Origin: an uncultured Alphaproteobacteria bacterium
Lineage (GTDB): Bacteria; Pseudomonadota; Alphaproteobacteria; CALKHQ01
Direction of reading: 5' to 3'
Assembly: GCA_937988735.1 (NCBI GenBank)
Contig: CALKHQ010000218.1
Span: 1-38,874, forward strand
Length of the DNA stretch: 38,874 bases
Shown here: positions 32,941-38,874 of the stretch, one piece after another
How positions within the stretch are numbered: position 1 is the first letter of the stretch
How the letters are laid out: every line of letters begins with the position of its first letter
Translations under genes and position numbers: made by a program
Notes under the pieces: model-generated
The model's input: only the letters and a program-made list of their open reading frames with translations
Databases searched by the model: none
Told to the model about the DNA's origin: nothing

Positions 32941-34019
32941 TCGTCGATCACCCTGTGGTTCTCCGGCGTCCAGCCCAGGATCACGCGGTCGCCGCGGGAG
33001 ACGCGGTTGCGGCGCGAGAGGTCGGTCTCGTGGACGATGACGTGCCGGCCGCCGCCGGTGGTCAGCACGAAGCGCACGACCGGCCCGAGGAACAGCACGT
33101 CCTCGAGCACGGCGGGGAGCGTGAGCTCGGCCGCGTCTGGACGGTCCACCAGTTTCATCGATTCCGGCCGGACCATCACGCTGACCCGGCCGTCCGGCCC
33201 GGGTGCGGGGAAGCGGAGCGCGGCCTCGCCGTCGGAAAGCGTCACCACGCCGTCGCGCCGCTCGGCGTCGAACACGTTGGCCTCGCCGATGAACATCGAG
33301 ACGAAGCGCGACTTCGGCTGGAAGTAGATCTCCTCGGCGTCGCCTACCTGGACCAGGGCGCCGCCGTCCATCACCGCGATCCGGTTGGCCAGCGCCAGCG
33401 CCTCGCCCTGGTCGTGGGTGACGAAGACGAAGGTGCCGCCGATCTGCTGGTGGATGCGGCGCAGCTCCTCCTGCATCGCCTGGCGGAGCTTGAGGTCGAG
33501 GGCGGCGAGCGGCTCGTCGAGCAGCAGGACCTGCGGCCGCATGATCAGCGCGCGGGCGAGCGCGATCCGCTGCTGCTGGCCGCCGGACAGCTTGTCGATG
33601 GTGCGGTCGGCAAGGTCGCCGAGGCGGATCAGCTCCAGCGCCTCGTCCACCCGGCGCTGGATCTCCTGCCGCGGCCGGCCGGCGATCTTCAGGCCGTAGC
33701 CGATGTTCTGCCGCACCGTCATGTGCGGGAACAGGCCGTAGCCCTGGAACACCATGTTGGTCGGGCGGTGCTCCGGATTGAGGTTGGTGACGTCGCGGCC
33801 GTCGATCTCGATCGTGCCCGTGGACGGGCGGACGAAGCCGCCGATCATCCGCAGCAGCGTGGTCTTGCCGCAGCCGGAGGGGCCGAGGATTGCGAGGAAG
33901 TCGCCGCGCCGGATGTCGAGGTCCAGCGGCTTCACCGCCTCGACCTTCCCGTAGGTCCGCGACACCCCGCGCAGCCGGACCAGCACCGGCGCGTCCGCCG
34001 CATCCGCTGCCGTCGTCAT
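32937..34019 (-). CDS. PotA-like ABC transporter ATP-binding protein
   Basis: The 360-residue product has Walker A GPSGCGKTT (46-54), Q-loop FQGYGLFPHM, signature LSGGQQQR (144-151), Walker B LLLDEP (165-170), the H-loop VTHDQ and a C-terminal TOBE domain with RPESMKL. It is the energising subunit of a polyamine-type importer. It is the first gene of the operon potA-like, enolase, potD-like, potB-like, potC-like. The ATG at 34019 is not preceded by a strong ribosome-binding site; a GTG slightly upstream is an alternative. Confidence 0.94.
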   Translation of the reverse strand: MTTAADAADAPVLVRLRGVSRTYGKVEAVKPLDLDIRRGDFLAILGPSGCGKTTLLRMIGGFVRPSTGTIEIDGRDVTNLNPEHRPTNMVFQGYGLFPHMTVRQNIGYGLKIAGRPRQEIQRRVDEALELIRLGDLADRTIDKLSGGQQQRIALARALIMRPQVLLLDEPLAALDLKLRQAMQEELRRIHQQIGGTFVFVTHDQGEALALANRIAVMDGGALVQVGDAEEIYFQPKSRFVSMFIGEANVFDAERRDGVVTLSDGEAALRFPAPGPDGRVSVMVRPESMKLVDRPDAAELTLPAVLEDVLFLGPVVRFVLTTGGGRHVIVHETDLSRRNRVSRGDRVILGWTPENHRVIDE

Positions 34020-34108
34020 CCGCTCAGTCTGCACGCCCACTCCCGTTCCGTCTCCGCTGGCTCTTGCCGCACGTCCAGCCGTGAGACAGTGGACGCGACT
34101 GCGAGAAC

Positions 34109-34145
34109 CGCGCCGTCGCGGCGCGAGTCGTATACTGTTGTACTC
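34109..34145. promoter_or_regulatory. Divergent control region of the importer operon and the ROK gene
   Basis: CGCGCCG-TCG-CGGCGCG (34109-34125) is a perfect 7-bp hairpin. Next to it GAGT (34125-34128) and ACTC (34142-34145) form outer arms of a partial dyad around the palindrome GTATAC (34130-34135). TATACT (34131-34136) would serve as a -10 for the ROK gene. No regulator gene other than the ROK protein is nearby. Confidence 0.4.
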
Positions 34146-34181
34146 ACCGCGACGGCAAGGTGGCGAGAGACGGTGCCGGAG

Positions 34182-35090
34182 ATGCTGGATGCAATGGAGA
34201 TGCCGGTGAGGCCGGGCGGCGCGGCGACGCTGGCGGTGGGGATCGACATCGGCGGCACTGCCGCGAAGCTCGCGCTGGTGGACGGGGACGGGGCGGTGCT
34301 GGCGAGCGACCGGCTGCCGACCGGCCGCGCCATGGCCGGCGAGACGCTGGTGGTGCAGCTCGCCGCGCGGGTGCGGGCGCTCTGCGACGGCCGGCGCATC
34401 GCGGGCATCGGCATCGGCGTGCCGGCGACCGTGACCGCGGGACGGCCGATCGACCCGACCTACTGCAACGTGCCGGCGCTGGCCGGGCTCGACATCTGCG
34501 GCGCGCTTTCCGCGGCGCTCGGCGTGCCCGCCTGGCTGGAGAACGACGCCAAGGCAGCGCTGCGGGCGGAGTGGCGGTTCGGTGCGGCGAAGGACGCGCG
34601 CAATGCCGCCATCGTGACGCTGGGGACCGGCATCGGCAGCGCGCTGCTGCTCGACGGGCGCATCCGCGACGGCGCCCACGGCAACCACGGCGAGCTCGGC
34701 CTGGTCATGGTCGGCCCGCCCGATGCGCTGCAGCCGCTGGAGCAGCGGGCGTCGCCCGGCTTCATCGCCGAACGTCACGGCGCGACGCTGCCGGAGCTGC
34801 TGGCGGCGGCCCGCGGCGGCGACCGGGCGGCGGCAGAGGTGATCGACCGGGCCTTCGGCTACCTCGGCACCGCGATCGCCAACCTGCACCTGCTGCTGGA
34901 CCTGGAGGTGGTGGTGCTGGCGGGGGCGGCGACCGGGATGGGGGCGGAGCTGGTGGAGCGGGTGACGGCTGCCTTCACCGCCGCCTGCCCGAAGATCTAC
35001 CGCTTCGGTCTCGACATCCGCCTTGCCCGCCTCGGCGGGCTCGCCGGCGCGGTGGGCGCGGCGGCGCTGGCGCAGATGTCCGCCGCCTGA
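34182..35090 (+). CDS. ROK-family sugar kinase-like protein lacking the zinc motif
   Basis: The roughly 302-residue product begins its fold with GIDIGGTAAKLALVDGDG (phosphate-binding loop), has END in LENDAKAAL with the catalytic Asp of sugar kinases, and TLGTGIGSALLLDG plus GNHGELGLV near the ROK signature. The Cys cluster (C-x-C-G-x-x-G-C) and the preceding zinc His are absent, since the sequence runs from GELG directly to VMVGPP. There is no DNA-binding extension at the N-terminus, so it is a kinase-type rather than NagC-type ROK. Substrate unknown. Start codons at 34182, 34194 and 34200 are all in frame and none has an ideal ribosome-binding site. Confidence 0.85.
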   Translation: MLDAMEMPVRPGGAATLAVGIDIGGTAAKLALVDGDGAVLASDRLPTGRAMAGETLVVQLAARVRALCDGRRIAGIGIGVPATVTAGRPIDPTYCNVPALAGLDICGALSAALGVPAWLENDAKAALRAEWRFGAAKDARNAAIVTLGTGIGSALLLDGRIRDGAHGNHGELGLVMVGPPDALQPLEQRASPGFIAERHGATLPELLAAARGGDRAAAEVIDRAFGYLGTAIANLHLLLDLEVVVLAGAATGMGAELVERVTAAFTAACPKIYRFGLDIRLARLGGLAGAVGAAALAQMSAA

Positions 35091-35186
35091 CCCGCCGCAG
35101 TTGCGCCGCCCCGCGAATTGGCCGATCTTCCCAGCCCTGTTGCCGCGCCATCCGCGCGGAGGTCCACGCAACGCGACGAGGGGGAA

Positions 35187-35951
35187 ATGGAGCACAAGGG
35201 TCGGAACGCGCTGGTGACCGGCGCCGCAGGCGGTCTGGGTGTCGCGCAGGTCGAGGCGCTGGCGAAGGCCGGGGCGGCGGTGACCATGGTCGACATCAAG
35301 CCGGACGGGGAGAAGGTCGCGCGGGAGATCGCGTCCCGCCTGCCGGCCGACGCCCCGGCGCCACGCTACGAGATCATCGACCTCGCCGACTCCGACGCGC
35401 TGAAGGCCCGGGTGGCGCAGCTCGACGCCGAGGTCGGCGGCTACGACATCGTCGTCAACAACGCCGCCATCAACCCGTCGGACCCGATCGACGGCTACGA
35501 CCTCGACCTCTACCGCAAGACCCAGGCGATCAACGCCACCGCGGCGGTCGCCATCGCCATGGCCACCGTGCCGTCGATGAAGCGCAAGGGCTGGGGGCAG
35601 ATCGTCAACATCTGCTCGATCACCATGAACGGCGGCTGGAAGGACTTCACCGCCTATGTCACCAGCAAGGGCGCGCTGCTGATGTTCACCCGCAGCCTCG
35701 CCCGGGAGCTGGGACCGTTCAACATCCGCGTGAATGCGGTAAGCCCCGGCGCGATCCCGACGCCGATGGAGGAGGAGGTCTGGGCGGACCAGCTCGAGAC
35801 CTACCGCCAGTTCCTGCTGGACCACCAGTCGCTGAAGTACCGCGGCAGCCCGGAGGACATCGCCAACGCGATCATGTTCCTGATCTCCGACCGCGCGCGG
35901 TTCATCACCGGCCAGAACCTCTCCGTTGACGGCGGCTGGTGGATGCACTGA
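35187..35951 (+). CDS. Short-chain dehydrogenase in the sugar-acid cluster
   Basis: A 254-residue classical SDR with TGAAGGLG at 11-18, Asp36 for NAD binding, NNAAINP at 91-97 and catalytic Ser144, Tyr157 and Lys161 (YVTSK). It would oxidise or reduce a sugar or sugar acid; the substrate is set by context only. GAGGGGG precedes the ATG at 35187, and its stop shares one base with the next start (TGATG), so it is translationally coupled to the enolase-superfamily dehydratase. Confidence 0.9.
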   Translation: MEHKGRNALVTGAAGGLGVAQVEALAKAGAAVTMVDIKPDGEKVAREIASRLPADAPAPRYEIIDLADSDALKARVAQLDAEVGGYDIVVNNAAINPSDPIDGYDLDLYRKTQAINATAAVAIAMATVPSMKRKGWGQIVNICSITMNGGWKDFTAYVTSKGALLMFTRSLARELGPFNIRVNAVSPGAIPTPMEEEVWADQLETYRQFLLDHQSLKYRGSPEDIANAIMFLISDRARFITGQNLSVDGGWWMH

Positions 35952-37150
35952 TGCGGGTCACCGCGCTGGAGACCATCCGGCTCCGGGAATTTCCCAACCT
36001 GCTCTGGGTCCGGGTTCACGGCGAGGACGGCCTCGCCGGGCTCGGCGAGACCTTCATGGCCGCGGCCGCGGTCGAGGCCTATCTGCACGAGATCACCGCG
36101 CCGCTGATCCTGGGCGAGGACGCGTTCGCAATCGACAGGATCGCGCGCAAGCTCTCGCCCTATCTCGGCCACCGCTCCACCGGGGTCGAGATCCGCGCCA
36201 ACTCGGCGGTCGACATCGCGCTGTGGGACCTGTGGGGGAAGGCGACCGGCCAGCCGCTGGTCCAGCTCCTCGGCGGGCGGACGCGGGAGAGCATCCGCAC
36301 CTACAACACCTGCGCCGGTTACCGCTACATCCGCGACACCCGGCTGCAGAAGGTGGAGAACTGGGGCGTCGGCGAGGCGGAGGGGCCTTATGAGGACCTC
36401 GACGCCTTCCTCAACCGCGCCGACGAGCTTGCCCTCTCGCTGCTCGAGCAGGGCATCACCGGCATGAAGATCTGGCCGTTCGACATCGCGGCCGAACGCA
36501 GCAGGGGCCACTACATCGCGCCGGACGAGCTGAAGACGGCGCTGCAGCCGTTCGAGAAGATCCGCAAGGCGGTCGGCGACCGCATGGACATCATGGTCGA
36601 GTTCCACTCGCTGTGGGACCTGCCGACCGCGATCCGCATCGCCCAGGCGCTGGAGCCGTACGACACCTTCTGGCACGAGGATCCGGTCCGGATGGACAGC
36701 CTCGCGTCGCTGAAGGCCTATGCGGCGAAGAGCCGGGCACCGGTGTGCGCGTCGGAGACGCTGGGGCTCAGGGCCGGGTTCCGCGACCTGTTCGACACCG
36801 GGGCGGTCGGCATCTGCATGCTGGACCTCTCCTGGTGCGGCGGCGTCTCCGAGGCGAAGAAGATCGCGACCATGGCCGAGGCCTGGCACCTGCCGGTGGC
36901 CCCCCACGACTGCACCGGCCCCGTGGTGCTCACCGCCTCGACCCACCTGTCGTGCAACGTGCCGAACGCGCTGGTGCAGGAGTCGGTGCGCGCCTTCTAC
37001 ACCGGCTGGTACACGGAGATCGTGACCGCGCTGCCGAAGGTGGAGAACGGCATGATCGCCCCGCCCGAGGGCCCAGGCCTCGGCATGGACCTGCTGCCCG
37101 ACATCACGTCACGCCCCGACGCGATCGTCCGCTGGTCCCGCGCCGGGTGA
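35951..37150 (+). CDS. Enolase-superfamily dehydratase, mandelate racemase subgroup
   Basis: The 399-residue product has K-x-W at Lys173 to Trp175 (GMKIWPFD), metal ligands Glu217 (VEFHSLWD), Glu243 (WHEDP) and Glu269 (ASET), and His319 in VAPHDCTGP as the base. The E-F-H and K-x-W pattern is that of acid-sugar dehydratases of this subgroup, so dehydration of an aldonic acid to a 2-keto-3-deoxy acid is likely. It is coupled to the SDR upstream, and a ROK protein opens the run. The order SDR-dehydratase with an importer operon divergent from it describes a catabolic island. The 15-bp sequence at its stop codon is exactly duplicated. Confidence 0.9.
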   Translation: MRVTALETIRLREFPNLLWVRVHGEDGLAGLGETFMAAAAVEAYLHEITAPLILGEDAFAIDRIARKLSPYLGHRSTGVEIRANSAVDIALWDLWGKATGQPLVQLLGGRTRESIRTYNTCAGYRYIRDTRLQKVENWGVGEAEGPYEDLDAFLNRADELALSLLEQGITGMKIWPFDIAAERSRGHYIAPDELKTALQPFEKIRKAVGDRMDIMVEFHSLWDLPTAIRIAQALEPYDTFWHEDPVRMDSLASLKAYAAKSRAPVCASETLGLRAGFRDLFDTGAVGICMLDLSWCGGVSEAKKIATMAEAWHLPVAPHDCTGPVVLTASTHLSCNVPNALVQESVRAFYTGWYTEIVTALPKVENGMIAPPEGPGLGMDLLPDITSRPDAIVRWSRAG

Positions 37151-37173
37151 CCCGCTGCCGGGTGACCCGCTGC
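37144..37173. repeat. 15-bp exact tandem duplication at a stop codon
   Basis: CGGGTGACCCGCTGC occurs twice back to back (37144-37158 and 37159-37173). The first copy contains the TGA of the enolase-superfamily gene; the second has another TGA in the same frame. The unit is itself nearly palindromic (CGGGTGACCCG). It looks like recent slippage. Confidence 0.7.
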
Positions 37174-37198
37174 GGCAGCCGCTTTCGCGAAGGCGCCT

Positions 37199-37221
37199 CC
37201 CTCCCCCGTGTCCGGGGAGGG
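37199..37221. repeat. GGAGGGG hairpin between convergent genes
   Basis: CCCTCCCC (37199-37206) pairs with GGGGAGGG (37214-37221) across CGTGTCC, an 8-bp stem. It lies between convergent genes ending at 37150 and 37251, where a bidirectional terminator would be expected, but there is no T-run. It shares arm and loop sequence with the hairpins at 21599 and 13897. Confidence 0.5.
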
Positions 37222-37250
37222 GGCGTCGCCGGCGATCGCCCTGGCGGGCG

Positions 37251-37721
37251 TCAGTAGCGTTCGGAGATGTAGAGGGTGCCGGGCAGCCCGCTGCCGCCCT
37301 GGTAGGAGCCGATCCAGACGTCGTAGAGGCCGGCCGGGGCGTTGCGGATGGTGATCTGCGGGTTCTGCCCGCCGAAGCTGTCGTCGTCGAACCACCACTG
37401 GCCGTTGGGGTCGTTCACCAGCAGCATCGTGTCGTAGGGTGAGTCCACGATGAAGGTCAGCGACGACGCGCCAGAGGTGCTGTAGTGCACGTCGAAGTCC
37501 GGCTTCTGCGCGACCGAGCCTCTGAAGTTGTAGCCGGGGAAGCAGTTGGCGAGCGCATAGCGGCCGCCGGCGGTGATGCTGCGGGCGTAGGGATCCTGGG
37601 GGAAGCCCTCGATCAGCTGGATGGTGCCGAAGGCGGGCGCCAGCTGCCAGTTCGGGCAGGCCATGGCGGTGGACGCGGCCGCCACGGTGGCGGCGAAGGC
37701 GAGGGCAGCGACGGGCTTCAT
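37251..37721 (-). CDS. Secreted beta-sandwich protein of unknown function
   Basis: The 156-residue product has a signal peptide (residues 1-21, cleavage before CPNWQ) and a mature chain with two cysteines (CPNW, ALANCFPG). Its second half (PYDTMLLVNDPNGQWWFDDD, then GLYDVWIGSYQGG) resembles small beta-sandwich domains of the pre-peptidase C-terminal type, in which a D-x-x-L-x-x-x-D-P-x-G turn is followed by a Y-x-V-W-I-G strand. That resemblance is a guess at fold, not function. The ATG at 37721 has GTGGAG nine bases upstream. Confidence 0.78.
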   Translation of the reverse strand: MKPVAALAFAATVAAASTAMACPNWQLAPAFGTIQLIEGFPQDPYARSITAGGRYALANCFPGYNFRGSVAQKPDFDVHYSTSGASSLTFIVDSPYDTMLLVNDPNGQWWFDDDSFGGQNPQITIRNAPAGLYDVWIGSYQGGSGLPGTLYISERY

Positions 37722-37966
37722 GCAGGGACTCCACAGAGGTCGGCTGGCGTCATGGCGGCGGTGCTGCCGGGGGAACGGGCGGGCTGATCCGGACGGGCGG
37801 CAGCGCGATCGGCGGGCGCCGATCGCGCGCAAGTATGATGAGCGGCAGGTAATGTGCGAGTTAATTCGCGCGGCTTGCGGCAGCAGATGATGCCGGAGGT
37901 CGCCGCCGGCGGCGGTCCGGCATCTGCCGGTGCCGGAGCCGGCCGGAATCAGGAAAGGGGAACCGG
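37722..37966. promoter_or_regulatory. Divergent region with strong hairpin and -10-like site
   Basis: GCGCGATCGGC (37803-37813) is inverted as GCCGATCGCGC (37818-37828) with a 4-base loop: an 11-bp perfect stem, the strongest in the window. Six bases on is TATGAT (37834-37839), a -10-like hexamer facing the YceI gene. The hairpin would cover the -35 position of that promoter. No ORF in the 245 bases looks coding. Confidence 0.45.
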
Positions 37967-38644
37967 ATGAGACATCGACCTGCGGTCGCGACCGCCGTGC
38001 TCGCCGCAGCGCTGGCGGGGATGCCCGCCGCGGCCGAGACCATCGCTCCGGTGGCGACGGACCTGCCTGCCGGCACCTACGTCCTCGACCGCGCCCACAC
38101 CAGCCTGATCTTCCGCGTCAACCACATCGGCTTTTCCTGGTTCACCGCCCGCTTCACCCATGTCGAGGCGGAGCTGGACCTCGACCCGGCGAACCCGGAG
38201 GCGTCGGCGCTGCGGGTGACGATCGACCCGCGGTCGCTGGAGACGGATTACCCGGAACCGGAGGTCTACGACTTCAATGCCGAGCTGCATGGCCCGAACT
38301 GGCTCGACGCCGACCGCTTCCCGGAGATCACCTACCGCTCCATCGCCATCCGGCTGACCGGGCCGGACACTGCGCTTGTCGAAGGCGACCTCACGCTCCA
38401 CGGCGTCACCGGTCCGGTGGAGATGGAGGTCACGTTCAACGGCGGCTACGCCTCGCATCCGCTCGACCCGTTCGGCTCCCGCATCGGCTTCTCTGCTCGC
38501 GGCACGCTGAGCCGGACCGCCTTCGGCATGGGCTACGGCGCGCCGGAACCGGGCACGACCATGGGCGTCGGCGACGCCGTCGAGTTCATCATCGAGACCG
38601 AGTTCACCCGCCCTGCGGACGGGCCGCCGGACGACGCGGGCTGA
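37967..38644 (+). CDS. YceI-family periplasmic protein
   Basis: The 225-residue product has a signal peptide (1-23, ending AAAE) and the YceI lipocalin-like barrel: YVLDRAHTSLIFRVNHIGFS near the start, a central NAELHGPNWLDADRFPEITY, and GDLTLHGVTGPVEMEVTF. YceI proteins bind polyisoprenoid or similar lipids, in a few cases in isoprenoid quinone-linked or stress settings. Length is normal. No cytochrome b561 gene, the frequent partner of yceI, is seen in the window. GAAAGGGG precedes the ATG. Confidence 0.93.
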   Translation: MRHRPAVATAVLAAALAGMPAAAETIAPVATDLPAGTYVLDRAHTSLIFRVNHIGFSWFTARFTHVEAELDLDPANPEASALRVTIDPRSLETDYPEPEVYDFNAELHGPNWLDADRFPEITYRSIAIRLTGPDTALVEGDLTLHGVTGPVEMEVTFNGGYASHPLDPFGSRIGFSARGTLSRTAFGMGYGAPEPGTTMGVGDAVEFIIETEFTRPADGPPDDAG

Positions 38645-38656
38645 GCTGCCGGCCCG

Positions 38657-38874
38657 TCAGGCGGCGTCCAGCGCGGCAACCGCTTCCGCGAACGGCTCCA
38701 GCGGCATCTCGTAGATGCCGCCGCCGAGGCGGCCTGCCTCGCCCCTGGCGTCGAGGATGCCGAGGCTGATCAGCGGCGTGCGGCCGAGGGCCACGACCCG
38801 CCGCGCCGGGAGCCCGCAGTAGGCGACGACGCGGCGGAAGGCGGGATGGCGCGCCGCCAGCAGCTCCGCGGGCC
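38657..38874 (-). CDS. C-terminal part of an unidentified protein, cut by window edge
   Basis: On the minus strand a frame entering from the right edge encodes about 72 residues and stops at 38657-38659. It has coding-type third-position GC and structured sequence (AYCGLPARRVVALGRTPLIS, LGGGIYEMPLEPFAEAVAAL). I do not recognise the family. It converges with yceI, 12 bases between stops. Confidence 0.65.
   Translation of the reverse strand, partial: PAELLAARHPAFRRVVAYCGLPARRVVALGRTPLISLGILDARGEAGRLGGGIYEMPLEPFAEAVAALDAA

Noticed and set aside
28882..34019. Confident assignment as spermidine/putrescine importer
   Set aside because: Family match is at class level only; gene context with enolase-superfamily enzymes argues against naming the ligand.
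34109..34145. GntR-type operator around GTATAC
   Set aside because: Outer arms match over only four bases and no GntR gene is in the window; kept only as a general control region.

Overview
The window is a GC-rich (roughly 70%) chromosomal segment whose gene content and synteny point to an alphaproteobacterium, probably Rhodospirillales in the broad sense. The evidence is the sfsA-map-radC order, a two-pass membrane protein with a very long coiled coil like the alphaproteobacterial polarity factor TipN, many GcvA/HxlR/TetR-regulated oxidoreductases, and ABC importers for organic and sugar acids. I see no rRNA, tRNA, CRISPR array, insertion sequence or phage gene. Genus-level placement is not possible from reading alone.

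Layout. 1-3491 (minus): 5' part of a giant Ala-rich coiled-coil membrane protein with 51-residue repeats. 3668-5935 (minus): an SMP-30-type lactonase, an NTF2-like protein and a secreted protein. 6104-8406 (plus): the housekeeping run sfsA, map, radC. 8430-9822: a divergent NmrA-type quinone reductase and HxlR regulator pair resembling E. coli ytfG/ytfH. 10025-13084 (plus): a DMT exporter, a short methylene-tetrahydrofolate reductase and an orphan DhaK. 13113-15858: an EF-hand protein, a second DMT exporter and a divergent LysR regulator. 15863-20651 (minus): a near-contiguous run, in transcription order UxaA-family sugar-acid dehydratase, two small I78-like secreted proteins, an orphan LivH-type permease with an extra extracytoplasmic domain, and an MFS transporter. 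Divergent from it at 20812-21570 is a 2-keto-3-deoxy-L-fuconate/BDH2-type dehydrogenase. 21752-24784: a small proline-rich protein, a class III cyclase, GreB and a TetR regulator. 24872-27237: a DHRS1-like SDR, an SRAP DNA-crosslink protein and another SDR. 27405-28868 (plus): a 76-residue stand-alone copy of the N-terminal domain of the adjacent trypsin-like protease, whose own gene carries a 1-base frameshift near its end. 28882-34019 (minus): a five-gene PotABCD-type ABC transporter operon with an enolase-superfamily gene inside it. 34182-37150 (plus, divergent): a ROK-family protein, an SDR and a second enolase-superfamily dehydratase. 37251-38874: two secreted proteins (one YceI) and a gene cut by the window edge.

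How they fit together. Two sugar-acid catabolic modules can be inferred. One is the UxaA-like dehydratase plus the divergent keto-deoxy-acid dehydrogenase, matching the non-phosphorylative L-fucose/D-arabinose type of route; the lactonase at 3668 could supply its substrate. The other is the ABC importer, two enolase-superfamily enzymes, an SDR and a ROK protein around one divergent promoter region at 34020-34181. Several divergent regions carry clear dyads (14898-14917, 14951-14967, 24809-24820, 6031-6048), consistent with local regulators.

The most unusual items are the lone propeptide-like protein next to a (frameshifted) protease, the pair of cysteine-less I78-like proteins translationally coupled to a sugar-acid dehydratase, the LivH permease with a lipobox-containing N-terminal domain and no visible partners, and the 51-residue repeat coiled coil.
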